Shown: positions 38,593 through 47,647, numbered from the stretch's first letter. The stretch is DNA of 64,000 nt from Rugamonas apoptosis (GCF_014042355.1 NZ_JACEZU010000001.1:682001-746000); one strand, 5' to 3'. The notes: generated by a model from the sequence alone, not told the origin. A program made the numbers and translations.

Positions 38593-39804
38593 ATGCCCGA
38601 TACGCCCGCCGCCACCGTGACCGCAGAGCTGGTCGCGTCCGACGCTGCCATCCGCCGCCGCTCCCTGTTGGCCGCCTGCAGCGCCCACGCCATCCATGAC
38701 GGCCTGACTGACCTCATCTACGTGCTGCTGCCGATCTGGCAAACCCAATTCGCCCTCAGCTACGCGGTGGTGGGCCTGTTACGGGGCGCCTACTCAGGCA
38801 TGATGGCCGGTTTTCAGCTGCTGGCCAGCCGGCTGGCGCGGCGCTGGGGACGCGAGCGCATGCTGGTGGGCGGCACGGCGCTGGCCGGCGTGGCCTACCT
38901 GATCGTGGGCCAGGCCAGCGGCATCGCCGTGCTGCTGCTGGCGTTGCTGCTGGGCGGCCTGGGCGCCAGCACCCAGCACCCGCTGGCGTCGTCCATGGTC
39001 ACCGACAGTCACGAGGCTGGTGGTGGCGTCAAGCAGGCGCTGGCCCAGTACAACTTCGCCGGCGACATCGGCAAGACCTTGATCCCGGGGCTGGTGGGGC
39101 TGATGCTGGTGGTGCTCAGCTGGCAGGCCAGCGTCACGCTGATGGGCTTGCTTGGCCTGGGCGCGGCCGCGCTATTGTGGTGGCTGATCCCGGCGGCGCC
39201 CGTGGGCGCCGCGCACGCGCGCACGGCGGCGGCCACCGCTTCCCGGCCGGGCTCGACCGGCGGACTGCGCGCGCTGCTGCTGACGGGCGTGCTGGACAGC
39301 GCCGTGCGCATGGGTTTTCTCACCTTCCTGCCCTTCCTGTTGAAAAGCAAGGGCGCCGGCACGGCCGGCATCGGCCTGGCGTTGTCGCTGCTGTTCGTGG
39401 GCGGCGCGTTCGGCAAGCTGTTTTGCGGCTACCTGGGGGCACGCATCGGCATGATGAAAACCGTGTGGATCACCGAGTCGCTCACCGCGCTACTGATGGT
39501 GCTGGCCGTGTGGCTGCCGCAGGCGGGCGTGCTGGCCTTGCTGCCGTTGCTGGGGCTGGCGCTGAACGGCACCTCGTCCGTGCTGTATGGCACGGTGCCG
39601 GAACTGGCCGCGCCCGGCAAGCGCGAGCAAGCGTTCGCCTTGTTCTACACCGGCACCATCGGCGGTGGCGCCCTCTCGCCGATACTATTCGGCCGCCTGG
39701 GCGACGTGGCCGGCGTGCCCGTCGCGCTGATGGCGCTGGCCGCCATTTTGCTGCTGACCTTGCCGTTGGCGTGGCGCGTGAACCGGGCGCTGGATAACAC
39801 CTAA
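38593..39804 (+). CDS. MFS transporter, fosmidomycin-resistance (Fsr) type
   Basis: A 403-residue major facilitator with about 12 hydrophobic helices. The N-terminal pattern SAHAIHDGLTDLIYVLLPIWQ and the sequence ALLLGGLGASTQHPLASSMV resemble Fsr-type exporters. It could export a toxic small molecule; substrate unknown. The ATG at 38593 is preferred over a TTG at 38572. Its stop codon lies 4 bases from the MITE-like repeat. Confidence 0.85.
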   Translation: MPDTPAATVTAELVASDAAIRRRSLLAACSAHAIHDGLTDLIYVLLPIWQTQFALSYAVVGLLRGAYSGMMAGFQLLASRLARRWGRERMLVGGTALAGVAYLIVGQASGIAVLLLALLLGGLGASTQHPLASSMVTDSHEAGGGVKQALAQYNFAGDIGKTLIPGLVGLMLVVLSWQASVTLMGLLGLGAAALLWWLIPAAPVGAAHARTAAATASRPGSTGGLRALLLTGVLDSAVRMGFLTFLPFLLKSKGAGTAGIGLALSLLFVGGAFGKLFCGYLGARIGMMKTVWITESLTALLMVLAVWLPQAGVLALLPLLGLALNGTSSVLYGTVPELAAPGKREQAFALFYTGTIGGGALSPILFGRLGDVAGVPVALMALAAILLLTLPLAWRVNRALDNT

Positions 39805-39807
39805 GAG

Positions 39808-39981
39808 TCGGTGTCAGGTCTGTCATTCGGACTCAGGGATAATCCCTTTGAGTTTAATCAATCGACGTAGTTGTCACATGTGGTAGGTCTTGCATTGTCA
39901 CTCTTATCACAATAAAAAACACTCGCCTTGAGGAATCTCAAAGATATGCGGCGACTGTCCGAATGACAGACCTGACACCGA
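39808..39981. mobile_element. MITE-like element with 25-bp perfect terminal inverted repeats
   Basis: Positions 39808-39832 and 39957-39981 are perfect 25-base inverted repeats (TCGGTGTCAGGTCTGTCATT...). The 124 bases between them are AT-richer than the surroundings and contain no gene. No clear target-site duplication is visible. The arms share GTCAGGTC with the hairpin at 46138-46192. It looks like a non-autonomous or REP-type element moved by a transposase elsewhere in the genome. Confidence 0.7.
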
Positions 39982-40054
39982 ATTTCCCTTGGCGCGCCGG
40001 GCCGCGCCATCCTGGCGTGGAACGGGGATAATAGCGTTTCTATATGTTTAATCG

Positions 40055-40091
40055 ATAGTCAAAATATATTGAATGTATTGCGACAATCAAT
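40055..40091. promoter_or_regulatory. Candidate OxyR binding site upstream of ahpC
   Basis: Four tetramers with exact 7-base spacing match the OxyR pattern ATAG-N7-CTAT-N7-ATAG-N7-CTAT: ATAG (40055), ATAT (40066), ATTG (40077) and CAAT (40088), 13 of 16 positions. It lies 69 bases upstream of the ahpC start, a normal place for activation. Regulation by OxyR is inferred. Confidence 0.6.
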
Positions 40092-40159
40092 TTTGCATAT
40101 GGATCAAAAGACTTTACACTGACGTCTCATTGATTCACAACCTTCACGAGGAAACCACA

Positions 40160-40723
40160 ATGTCTCTGATCAACACCCAAGTAAAACCATTCAAGGCCAC
40201 CGCTTACCACAACGGCAAATTCGTTGACCTGACGGAAGCGTCCCTGAAAGGCAAGTGGTCGGTATTCGTGTTCTACCCAGCCGACTTCACCTTCGTCTGC
40301 CCAACCGAACTGGAAGACCTGGCCAACAACTACGCTGAATTCGCCAAGCTGGGCGTGGAAGTGTACGGCATCTCGACCGATACCCACTTCGCCCACAAAG
40401 CCTGGCACGACACCTCGGACGCCATCAAGAAAGTCCAGTACCCACTGGTGGGCGACCCGACCGGCCTGCTGGCCCGTAACTTCGAAGTGATGATCGAGGA
40501 AGAAGGCCTGGCCCTGCGCGGCACCTTCGTGATCAATCCTGAAGGCCAGATCAAGGTGCTGGAAGTGCACGACAACGGCATCGGCCGCGACGCCACCGAA
40601 CTGCTGCGCAAGGTCAAGGCCGCCCAGTACGTCGCTTCGCACCCAGGTGAAGTGTGCCCGGCCAAATGGACCGAAGGCGCCGCCACCCTGAAGCCTTCGC
40701 TGGACCTGGTTGGCAAGATCTAA
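40160..40723 (+). CDS. ahpC: Alkyl hydroperoxide reductase peroxiredoxin subunit AhpC
   Basis: A 187-residue typical 2-Cys peroxiredoxin that reduces hydrogen peroxide and organic hydroperoxides and is recycled by AhpF. The peroxidatic Cys47 is in [13 protein letters not shown] and the resolving Cys166 is in [10 protein letters not shown]. The ATG at 40160 has GAGGA upstream; start [13 protein letters not shown] matches the family. An OxyR-like site lies upstream and ahpF follows after 104 bases. Codon use is strongly biased, as for an abundant protein. Confidence 0.97.
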   Translation: MSLINTQVKPFKATAYHNGKFVDLTEASLKGKWSVFVFYPADFTFVCPTELEDLANNYAEFAKLGVEVYGISTDTHFAHKAWHDTSDAIKKVQYPLVGDPTGLLARNFEVMIEEEGLALRGTFVINPEGQIKVLEVHDNGIGRDATELLRKVKAAQYVASHPGEVCPAKWTEGAATLKPSLDLVGKI

Positions 40724-40827
40724 GCATAGCTGCATGAACCTGCTGGTTCACACACAGTAGTACCGCGATGCCGGTCCGGGCGTCCGGCCCGGCATACGCC
40801 TCAAGTTTTGAGTAAGGAAGAAAAATC

Positions 40828-42387
40828 ATGTTAGATGCAGACCTGAAATCCCAGTTGAAAGCCTATTTGGAAAAGGTGGTGCAACCGATCGAACTGGTCG
40901 CATCTCTCGATGACAGCGCGGCCGCGCGCGACATGCGCCAGCTGCTGCTCGATATCGTGTCGCTGAGCGACAAGATCACGCTGGCCGAACGGCACGATGA
41001 GCACGTCCGCAAGCCTTCGTTCAGCATCAACCGCCCCGGCACCGACATTGGCGTACGTTTCGCCGGCGTGCCCATGGGCCATGAATTCACTTCGCTGGTG
41101 CTGGCGCTGCTGCAAGTGGGCGGCCACACCATCCGCCTGGACGACGCCGTGATCGAGCAGGTGCGCCAGCTGGACGGCGATTTCAACTTCGAGACCTTCA
41201 TCTCGCTGTCCTGCCACAATTGCCCGGAAGTGGTGCAGGCCCTGAACGCGATGGCCGTCATCAACCCGCGTATCAAGGTCACCACCATCGATGGCGGCGT
41301 GTTCCCGCAGGAAGTGGAGACGCGCCAGATCATGGCTGTACCCATGATGTTCCTGAACGGTGAACACTTCGGCCAGGGCCGTACCAGCGTGGAGGAAATC
41401 CTCGCCAAGCTGGATAAGAATGCCGGCGCCCGCCAGGCGGCCGAGTTGAACAAGAAGGACGTGTTCGATGTGCTGATCGTCGGCGGCGGTCCGGCCGGCG
41501 CGGCGGCCGCCATCTACGCGGCCCGCAAGGGCATCAAGACGGGCGTGCTGGCCGACCGCTTCGGCGGCCAGGTGCTCGATACGCTGTCGATCGAAAATTT
41601 CGTGTCGATCAAGGAAACGGAAGGGCCCAAGTTCGCCGTGGCGCTGGAGCAGCACGTCAAGCACTATGAAGTGGACATCATGAACACCCAGCGCGCCACC
41701 AAGCTGCTGCCGGGCAAGCTGATCGAAGTGCAGACCGAGAGCGGCGCCACCTTGCGCAGCAAGTCGGTGATCGTGGCCACCGGCGCGCGCTGGCGCGAAG
41801 TGAATGTGCCCGGCGAGAAGGAATACCGCAACCATGGCGTGGCCTACTGCCCGCACTGCGACGGCCCGCTGTTCAAGGGCAAGCGCGTGGCCGTGATCGG
41901 CGGTGGCAATTCCGGCGTGGAAGCGGCCATCGACCTGGCCGGCATCGTGTCGCATGTGACGCTGCTGGAGTTCGGCGCGGAACTGCGGGCCGATGCCGTG
42001 TTGCAGCGTAAGCTGCGCAGCCTGGCCAATGTGACGGTGATCGTGTCGGCCCAGACCACGGAGATCCACGGCGACGGCAAGAAGGTCAATGGCCTGAGCT
42101 ATACGGACCGCGTGTCCGGTGCGCCGCAACGGGTGGAACTGGAAGGGGTGTTCGTGCAGATCGGCCTGGTGCCGAACACGGAATGGCTGAAGGAGACGGT
42201 GACCCTGTCGCGCCACGGTGAAATCGAAGTCGACGCGCGTGGCCAGACTTCCGTGCCGGGCGTGTTCGCGGCCGGCGACGTGACCACGGTGCCGTTCAAG
42301 CAGATCGTGATCGCCGTCGGCGAAGGGGCCAAGGCCGCTCTGTCCGCTTTCGATCACCTGATCCGTTCCGACGACAGCGCCGCCTGA
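40828..42387 (+). CDS. ahpF: Alkyl hydroperoxide reductase flavoprotein subunit AhpF
   Basis: A 519-residue NADH:peroxiredoxin reductase. The N-terminal domain is a double thioredoxin-like fold with the redox CHNC centre (SCHNCPEVV). The remainder resembles thioredoxin reductase: FAD motif [20 protein letters not shown], active disulfide [12 protein letters not shown] and NAD motif [17 protein letters not shown]. It transfers electrons from NADH to AhpC. AAGGAAG precedes the ATG. It ends at a strong palindromic terminator. Confidence 0.97.
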   Translation: MLDADLKSQLKAYLEKVVQPIELVASLDDSAAARDMRQLLLDIVSLSDKITLAERHDEHVRKPSFSINRPGTDIGVRFAGVPMGHEFTSLVLALLQVGGHTIRLDDAVIEQVRQLDGDFNFETFISLSCHNCPEVVQALNAMAVINPRIKVTTIDGGVFPQEVETRQIMAVPMMFLNGEHFGQGRTSVEEILAKLDKNAGARQAAELNKKDVFDVLIVGGGPAGAAAAIYAARKGIKTGVLADRFGGQVLDTLSIENFVSIKETEGPKFAVALEQHVKHYEVDIMNTQRATKLLPGKLIEVQTESGATLRSKSVIVATGARWREVNVPGEKEYRNHGVAYCPHCDGPLFKGKRVAVIGGGNSGVEAAIDLAGIVSHVTLLEFGAELRADAVLQRKLRSLANVTVIVSAQTTEIHGDGKKVNGLSYTDRVSGAPQRVELEGVFVQIGLVPNTEWLKETVTLSRHGEIEVDARGQTSVPGVFAAGDVTTVPFKQIVIAVGEGAKAALSAFDHLIRSDDSAA

Positions 42388-42421
42388 CAGGCCGCCAGCA
42401 GCAACAGGCGGGAAGCAATAG

Positions 42422-42470
42422 CCGGGGCGTCACACCATGCGCATGGTGTGACGCCCCGGTTTGTTTATTC
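42422..42470 (+). terminator. Palindromic terminator of ahpF
   Basis: A perfect 38-base palindrome (arms CCGGGGCGTCACACCATGC) is followed by TTTGTTTATT, 34 bases after the ahpF stop. Confidence 0.88.
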
Positions 42471-42489
42471 TGGCGGCGGAAATGAATAA

Positions 42490-42514
42490 GGGCCCGACAT
42501 GATCGGGCCCTTAA
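42490..42514 (-). terminator. Terminator of the tRNA operon
   Basis: AGGGCCCGA and TCGGGCCCT arms directly follow the 3' end of the last tRNA-Asp when read on the minus strand, then TATTCATTT. It closes the tRNA transcript. Confidence 0.75.
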
Positions 42515-42521
42515 GGGATGT

Positions 42522-42598
42522 TGGCGGAGCGGACGGGACTCGAACCCGCGACCCCCGGCGTGACAGGCCGGTATTCTAACCAACTGAACTACCGCTCC
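42522..42598 (-). tRNA. tRNA-Asp (GTC), copy 1
   Basis: On the minus strand a 77-nt sequence folds as a cloverleaf with anticodon GTC (loop ..CTGTCAC..), acceptor GGAGCGG paired with CCGCTCC, T-loop GGTTCGAGTCC and an encoded 3' CCA. It is nearly identical to the copy at 42672-42748. Confidence 0.96.
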
Positions 42599-42671
42599 AA
42601 ACTGCGGCGTCGGTATACGACGTTTTGTTACTCTGTGTGCGAATAACCCATGGGGGTCATCTGCGAAATGT

Positions 42672-42748
42672 TGGCGGAGCGGACGGGACTCGAACCCGCG
42701 ACCCCCGGCGTGACAGGCCGGTATTCTAACCAACTGAACTACCACTCC
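42672..42748 (-). tRNA. tRNA-Asp (GTC), copy 2
   Basis: Same cloverleaf and anticodon GTC as the first copy, with encoded CCA. It differs by one base in the 5' acceptor strand (GGAGTGG instead of GGAGCGG), giving a G-U pair at the fifth acceptor position. Confidence 0.95.
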
Positions 42749-42772
42749 AAATCGTCGATGTCTTCAGGTGCA

Positions 42773-42848
42773 TGGTGGGTGCTGAGAGGCTCGAACTCCC
42801 GACCTACGCCTTGTAAGGGCGCCGCTCTACCAACTGAGCTAAGCACCC
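42773..42848 (-). tRNA. tRNA-Val (TAC)
   Basis: A 76-nt minus-strand cloverleaf with anticodon TAC (CCTTACAAG), acceptor GGGTGCT/AGCACCC, T-arm GGAGTTCGAGCCTC and encoded CCA. It is first in a tRNA-Val, tRNA-Asp, tRNA-Asp cluster transcribed leftwards. Confidence 0.95.
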
Positions 42849-42960
42849 ATGCTCGCTTGAAAACACGCAGCCAATATTGCAACTGCTGAACGAGGCCGTA
42901 TTCTACAAGCAGGGCCGCGCGTTCCGCAAGGCTTTTCGCAAATAATTGCAGGCCGGCCCG

Positions 42961-43794
42961 CTAGCGTTCGTAATTGTCGAGAATGTCGCGCATGCCGCCG
43001 GCGAAGATCTGTTTGCTCGCCTCGGCGCCGAGACTGCGCCCGTAGATAGCCTGGACCGTGCCGTCGGCCACCATGGCGCGCAAGCTGGCATGGAAGGCTG
43101 AGCGCAGTTCGGGCGCCAGGTTGGCGCGCGAGGCGTAGGCGCCGACGATGCCGCGCGGCCAATCGGACAATTCGTAGCGCGCCAGGCCCGCCTCCGCGCC
43201 CAGGCGCTGGCTGTGCCAACGGTGGATCATCATAGGCGCCAGCGTGCCGTCGGCGCGGCCGGCCTGGATCTTGCGGAACACGGTATCGAAATCGTTCACA
43301 TATTCGAGCCGGCCCGCTAGTTGCAGCCGCTCCAGCTGGCGCTGCACGGTGGGCGGATAGTGTATGCCGCGCGTGATGTTGAGCCGGCCCGTATCCCGCT
43401 CGACGAACTCGGCGAGGCTGGCGTAAGCACTATCGGCCCGGTGCTTGAGCACCAGTTCAAAGCGGGTGTAGGCGTAGGGCATCCACAGGCCGATCCGGTC
43501 GCGCCCGGCATCAGGCAGGGAACTCATCACTATGTCCACGTGGTTGGCGCTGAATTCGGCGAACAGCCGGCTCCGCGGATACCAGGCGAACTGGAAGCGG
43601 CAACCGGTGCGCCGGCCCAGTTCCTCGACCAGGTCCACGGCCGTGCCCCGGTAATGGCCATCCTGGCGGTAGGAAGCATAGCCGAGGTCACTCAAGCCGA
43701 CCCGGGTGACGGGCGGGCAGACGTAGGCGGCCGCAGGCGCCACAGGGGCGGCCAGGGTCAGAGCCAGGGCCAACAGCGGTGGGCGAACAAGCAT
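42961..43794 (-). CDS. Periplasmic substrate-binding protein (SBP_bac_3 type)
   Basis: A 277-residue exported protein. A signal peptide (MLVRPPLLALALTLAAPVAPAAA) is followed by a family-3 solute-binding domain (GHYRGTAVDLVEELGRRTGC, VDIVMSSLPDAGRD). Such proteins bind polar amino acids or similar small molecules. No ABC transporter genes adjoin it, so it may work with a distant transporter or act as a free sensor. The ATG at 43794 begins the signal peptide; the frame extends upstream to 43854 without support. Confidence 0.85.
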   Translation of the reverse strand: MLVRPPLLALALTLAAPVAPAAAYVCPPVTRVGLSDLGYASYRQDGHYRGTAVDLVEELGRRTGCRFQFAWYPRSRLFAEFSANHVDIVMSSLPDAGRDRIGLWMPYAYTRFELVLKHRADSAYASLAEFVERDTGRLNITRGIHYPPTVQRQLERLQLAGRLEYVNDFDTVFRKIQAGRADGTLAPMMIHRWHSQRLGAEAGLARYELSDWPRGIVGAYASRANLAPELRSAFHASLRAMVADGTVQAIYGRSLGAEASKQIFAGGMRDILDNYER

Positions 43795-43958
43795 GGCAAG
43801 ACGGTGGTCGATAGAACCCCAGTGTAGCACCGCCGCGCCGCGGCCAAGTTCCATTCCGCACGGAAAGTTTCACCGGCGGGGCTGGCCGGCGGCGGCTGTT
43901 GCATAAAAGTGATGGGGCCGGGCCGGGTCCCCCTTGCGGACCAGCCCGTTTGCGGTAA

Positions 43959-43978
43959 TACTGTATGTATTCACAGTA
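43959..43978. promoter_or_regulatory. LexA (SOS) box upstream of dinB
   Basis: TACTGTATGTATTCACAGTA matches the LexA consensus CTGT-N8-ACAG with matching flanking TA on both sides. It lies 31 bases upstream of the dinB start, overlapping the probable promoter, so LexA repression of dinB is expected. Confidence 0.88.
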
Positions 43979-44008
43979 TCCGGCCCATGATGGCCACCCG
44001 CCACCACC

Positions 44009-45160
44009 ATGACAGCGCGCGCGCGGCGCATTGCCCACCTCGATATGGATGCGTTTTACGCGTCCGTGGAATTGCTCCACTATCCGGACTTGCGGGGCCA
44101 GGCCGTCGTCATCGGCGGCGGCCGCGACAGCCAGCCCCAGGTGCTGCCCGACGGCAGCCGCCGCTACGCCCATTTGCGCGACTACGTGGGCCGGGGCGTG
44201 ATCACCACCGCCACCTACGAGGCGCGGGCGCTGGGCGTCGGTTCCGCCATGGGCATGATGAAGGCCGCCAGGCTGGCGCCGGACGCGGTGCTGTTGCCCG
44301 TCAATTTCGACCGCTACCGGCATTTTTCGCGGCTGTTCAAGGCGGCCGTGGCGGCCATTGCACCGGAAATCGAGGACCGCGGCATCGACGAGATCTACAT
44401 CGACCTGACCGACGTGGAGGGGGAGACAGTCGCGCTGGCGTCGCGCATCAAGCAGGCCGTGCGCGACGCCACCGGCCTCAGTTGTTCGATCGGCGTCACG
44501 CCCAACAAGCTGCTGTCGAAAATCTGCTCCGACCTGGACAAGCCGGATGGCCTGACCGTGCTGGACTACGACGACATCCCGGCCCGCATCTGGCCGCTGG
44601 CGGTGCGCAAGATCAATGGCGTCGGCCCCAAGGCCACCGACAAGCTGGCCGCGCTGGGCATCGCCACCATCGGCCAACTGGCCGCCGCCGATCCCGGCCT
44701 GCTGCAACAGCACTTCGGCCACCACTACGCGGGCTGGCTGGCCGACGCCGCGCACGGGGTCGACACGCGCGCGGTGGCCACCAGTTCCGAAACCAAATCC
44801 ATCAGCCGCGAAACCACCTTCGAGCGCGACCTGCACGCGCGCCAGGACCGGGCCGCGCTGTCGTCCATCCTCACGGCCCTGTGCGACCGGCTGGCCGAGG
44901 ACTTGCGGCGCAAGGGTTATGTGAGCCGCACCATCAGCATCAAGCTGCGTTTCGACGACTTCCAGATCGTCAGCCGCAACGTCACCGTGCCGCAAGCCGT
45001 GGACGACGCGACCGCCATCCTGCACGCGGCGCGCGCCGGCCTGAAGCGGGTGGGACTGGAACGGCGCTTGCGGCTGCTGGGGGTGCGGGCCAGCACGCTG
45101 GAGCCGCGCGGCGCGGCACCGCTGGCGCCCCGTCCGGTGCAGGGCGAGTTGTTTCAATAA
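44009..45160 (+). CDS. dinB: DNA polymerase IV (Y-family translesion polymerase)
   Basis: A 383-residue error-prone polymerase that bypasses damaged bases. Catalytic motifs are HLDMDAFYASVE at the N-terminus and GIDEIYIDLTD with the acidic active-site residues; the helix-hairpin-helix region KINGVGPKATDKLAALGI follows. The C-terminus QGELFQ matches a beta-clamp binding motif. A LexA box just upstream indicates SOS control. The ATG at 44009 is directly followed by the conserved RIAHLDMDAFY. rdgC follows 63 bases downstream from its own promoter. Confidence 0.96.
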   Translation: MTARARRIAHLDMDAFYASVELLHYPDLRGQAVVIGGGRDSQPQVLPDGSRRYAHLRDYVGRGVITTATYEARALGVGSAMGMMKAARLAPDAVLLPVNFDRYRHFSRLFKAAVAAIAPEIEDRGIDEIYIDLTDVEGETVALASRIKQAVRDATGLSCSIGVTPNKLLSKICSDLDKPDGLTVLDYDDIPARIWPLAVRKINGVGPKATDKLAALGIATIGQLAAADPGLLQQHFGHHYAGWLADAAHGVDTRAVATSSETKSISRETTFERDLHARQDRAALSSILTALCDRLAEDLRRKGYVSRTISIKLRFDDFQIVSRNVTVPQAVDDATAILHAARAGLKRVGLERRLRLLGVRASTLEPRGAAPLAPRPVQGELFQ

Positions 45161-45177
45161 GGCGCGCCGCGAGCGTG

Positions 45178-45183
45178 TAAAAT
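45178..45183 (+). promoter_or_regulatory. Predicted -10 element for rdgC
   Basis: GTGTAAAATGTC contains TAAAAT 40 bases upstream of the rdgC start. No strong -35 is evident. Confidence 0.35.
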
Positions 45184-45223
45184 GTCGTTCCCCTGGCAAC
45201 ACTGAAACAAGGCAAATACACTT

Positions 45224-46120
45224 ATGTGGTTCAAGAATCTTCAGATTTACCGTCTGCCCGCCCCTTGGGCGTACACCCCGGAACAACTGGAAGCAGCGCT
45301 GGCGCCCCATTCCTTCGTGCCTGCCAGCAGCAACGAACTGCTGCGCCAGGGTTGGGACACGCCCCGTCCGAACGGCGGTCTGGTCCATGTGGTCAACAAG
45401 CAGATGCTGATCCTGCTGGGCACGGAAAAGAAACTGCTGCCTTCCACCGTCATCAACCAGGTGGCCAAGGCCCGTGCGGCCGAGATGGAAGAGGCGCAAG
45501 GTTTCGCGCCCGGCAAGAAAGCCATGAAGGAATTGAAGGAGCGCGTGGCCGATGAACTGCTGCCGCGCGCCTTCTCCATCCGCAGCAATGTGTGGACCTG
45601 GATCGACCCCGTCAACGGTTGGCTGGTGGTGGACGCGGCCAGCCCGGCCAAGGCCGACGAAGTGATCAAGCTGCTGCTCAAGGCGGTCGATAAATTGCCG
45701 CTGGAAAGCCTGCGCGTGCAGCGCTCGCCGGTGGGCGTGATGACGGAATGGCTGCAGGCGGACGACGCCCCATCCGGTTTCACGGTCGACATGGATACGG
45801 AATTGCGCGCCACGGGCGAGAGCAAGGCCGCCGTGCGCTACGTGCGCCACACGCTGGAAGCGGACGAAGTGCGGCGCCACATCGCCGCCGGCAAGCAGTG
45901 CACCCGCCTGGCCATGACGTGGGACAGCAAGATCTCGTTCGTGCTGACGGAATCGCTGGCCATCAAGGGCGTCAAGCCGCTGGATGTGATCAGCGAGAAG
46001 GAATCGTCGACCCGCAACGATGATGAGCGCTTCGACGGCGACTTCATGCTGATGACGGGCGAACTGAGCAAGCTGCTGGCCGACGTGGTCGAAGCGCTGG
46101 GCGGCGAAGCCAAAGCCTAA
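45224..46120 (+). CDS. rdgC: Recombination-associated protein RdgC
   Basis: A 298-residue DNA-binding protein that forms a ring around duplex DNA and limits RecA loading. The N-terminal [15 protein letters not shown] and the central [20 protein letters not shown] are strongly conserved in the family. It lies between dinB and a perfect-hairpin terminator, within a stretch rich in recombination and repair genes (dinB, rdgC, uvrA, ssb). Confidence 0.96.
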   Translation: MWFKNLQIYRLPAPWAYTPEQLEAALAPHSFVPASSNELLRQGWDTPRPNGGLVHVVNKQMLILLGTEKKLLPSTVINQVAKARAAEMEEAQGFAPGKKAMKELKERVADELLPRAFSIRSNVWTWIDPVNGWLVVDAASPAKADEVIKLLLKAVDKLPLESLRVQRSPVGVMTEWLQADDAPSGFTVDMDTELRATGESKAAVRYVRHTLEADEVRRHIAAGKQCTRLAMTWDSKISFVLTESLAIKGVKPLDVISEKESSTRNDDERFDGDFMLMTGELSKLLADVVEALGGEAKA

Positions 46121-46137
46121 GCCACACGCCGCCAACC

Positions 46138-46198
46138 CCGGGGTCAGGTCATGCCATCGCGCAATTTGCGTGTGGGCATGACCTGACCCCGGTTTTTT
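46138..46198 (+). terminator. Terminator of rdgC, REP-like
   Basis: Perfect 18-bp arms (CCGGGGTCAGGTCATGCC and its complement, 46138-46155 and 46175-46192) with a 19-base loop are followed by six T. The convergent asparaginase-like gene stops five bases further on. The arm shares GTCAGGTC with the MITE-like element at 39808. Confidence 0.88.
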
Positions 46199-46202
46199 GC
46201 AT

Positions 46203-46688
46203 TTAGAGCGGCTGGAACACGCCGGCCGCGCGGTTTTTCTGTACGTTGTCCCAGGCGAAGATCTGGCCGTTCATGGCCACGTACACGCCCGGCGCCAGCG
46301 TCTGGGCCACGCCGCAGGCGAAGCCCAGGTTGAACAGGGCGTCGGAATTGGCGATCTCGTAGGGGATCATGGCGCCCGTCAGCACGATGGTCTGGCCCAG
46401 CTTGGCCGGGCCCAGCACGGCGGCCGTCTGCGGCATGGTGTCGGTGCCGTGGATGATGACGATGGCGCGCTCGCTGGCGGCCTGGCAGGCGGCCAGGATG
46501 CGGGCGCGGTCGGCGTCCACCATGTCGAGCGAATCCATCAGCGGCAATTGCTCCAACGCCACCGGCACCGTCAGGCGGCAGCGCGCCAGCAGGGCCGGCA
46601 CGTGGCTGTCGCCAAAGCCCAGCTTGCCGTTGAGTTCATCGTAGTGTTTGTCGAAAGTGCCGCCGGTGGCGAGGATGCGCAAGGTCAT
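46203..46688 (-). CDS. Asparaginase N-terminal-domain protein (half length)
   Basis: A 161-residue protein consisting only of the N-terminal domain of type I/II asparaginases (normally about 330 residues). Both catalytic threonine regions are present: ILATGGTFDKHYD near the N-terminus and IIHGTDTMPQTA in the middle. The C-terminal domain is absent with a normal stop codon, and there is no trailing remnant. Similar one-domain proteins occur in other proteobacteria, so it may be a genuine family rather than a truncation. Hydrolysis of asparagine is not assured. Confidence 0.85.
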   Translation of the reverse strand: MTLRILATGGTFDKHYDELNGKLGFGDSHVPALLARCRLTVPVALEQLPLMDSLDMVDADRARILAACQAASERAIVIIHGTDTMPQTAAVLGPAKLGQTIVLTGAMIPYEIANSDALFNLGFACGVAQTLAPGVYVAMNGQIFAWDNVQKNRAAGVFQPL

Positions 46689-46832
46689 GGTGGGAGAAAT
46701 CCTCTACAGTGAAGTGAGGCGCATGATAGCAAAGAACTAGCAAGAAACGCGCGCTGACCGGGCCTGCCATGACCCGCGCCCCGGTCCGCCGCGCACCGTC
46801 ACGGGGCACTGGAAAGTTGGGCATACTGTGAC

Positions 46833-46838
46833 TACACT
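46833..46838 (+). promoter_or_regulatory. Predicted -10 element for the gene at 46871
   Basis: GACTACACTGG contains TACACT 32 bases upstream of the start codon at 46871, in the same context as other predicted promoters here. Confidence 0.4.
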
Positions 46839-46870
46839 GGATACTTTGTTTGCCCCTGGCTGCCCCCGTC

Positions 46871-47626
46871 ATGAAAACCCTCGCTCCCGGCACCGTCATC
46901 TTCCACCGTCACCGTGGCTACGGCGTGATCACGGCCGTCAACCTGCTGACGGGCTGGATCAGCGCCCGTTTCGGCAGTGAAAGCCGGACCCTGGACTTGA
47001 ACCTGTCCACCGACGAGGTGCAGTTCGCCGATGGCGAGGCCATCCTGTTCAGGCGCGCCGCGCCCGACCGCATGCCGCACGCGCGCCTGATGGCGGTGGT
47101 GCGCGCGCTGCACCAGGCCGGCTATCAGCGGCTGTACCTGTATTCCTGGCCCAAGCCGTCCGGCCTGCATTGGCGCTGGCATCTGTTCACCGGCCAGCGC
47201 GACTGGATGCAGCGCTCCTGGCGCGAAGGCTGGTATGGTTCGGGCGCCGACTACAACGTCAATCCCGTGATGGGCTGGGGCGATACGCCGGGCGCCACCA
47301 CGGACGAGCTGATCCACGCGCTGGCCCGTTTTGATCCGCAAGGGCTGGCGCAAGCGCTGGGCCGCGACGAGGACCACACGGCCTGGTTCGCCGCCGTGTG
47401 CACCGCCTTGTTGCCCGGTTATATGTACAGCCTGGACATGCAGCGCCCGGCCGGTGGCGCGCTGCAGGACATGCCGCCGGTGCCGGTGGTGCCGGTGCGG
47501 GCCACGCTGCCGCCTTACACGGGGCCGGCGCTGCCGTGGCCGCCCGGCTGGGCCGGCTTGTGGAGCCAGGTCCACGCGCTGCCCGCGCCCGCCATCAATC
47601 TGACGGGCCTGCCGGAAATCCGCTAG
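46871..47626 (+). CDS. Conserved-looking hypothetical protein with a KOW/CarD-like N-terminus
   Basis: I do not recognise this 251-residue protein. The N-terminal ~60 residues (LAPGTVIFHRHRGYGVITAV, SRTLDLNLSTDEVQFADGE) look like a small SH3-like beta-barrel of the kind found in CarD/UvrD-tail domains. The middle is Trp-rich (HWRWHLFTGQRDWMQRSWRE) and the C-terminus is Pro-rich. No signal peptide or membrane segment is seen. The start at 46871 (MKTLAPG) is chosen over an in-frame ATG at 46850. It stands alone between convergent genes. Confidence 0.7.
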   Translation: MKTLAPGTVIFHRHRGYGVITAVNLLTGWISARFGSESRTLDLNLSTDEVQFADGEAILFRRAAPDRMPHARLMAVVRALHQAGYQRLYLYSWPKPSGLHWRWHLFTGQRDWMQRSWREGWYGSGADYNVNPVMGWGDTPGATTDELIHALARFDPQGLAQALGRDEDHTAWFAAVCTALLPGYMYSLDMQRPAGGALQDMPPVPVVPVRATLPPYTGPALPWPPGWAGLWSQVHALPAPAINLTGLPEIR

Positions 47627-47647
47627 CCCGCCAGCCCGCCATTGGCC

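Noticed and set aside
42296..42745. 149-codon open frame covering both tRNA-Asp genes
   Set aside because: Its internal repeat is simply the two tRNA copies translated; the region is explained by tRNA genes.
46204..46688. Treating the short asparaginase gene as a frameshifted pseudogene
   Set aside because: The downstream sequence up to the rdgC terminator is only a few bases long, so no second half exists to be joined by a frameshift.
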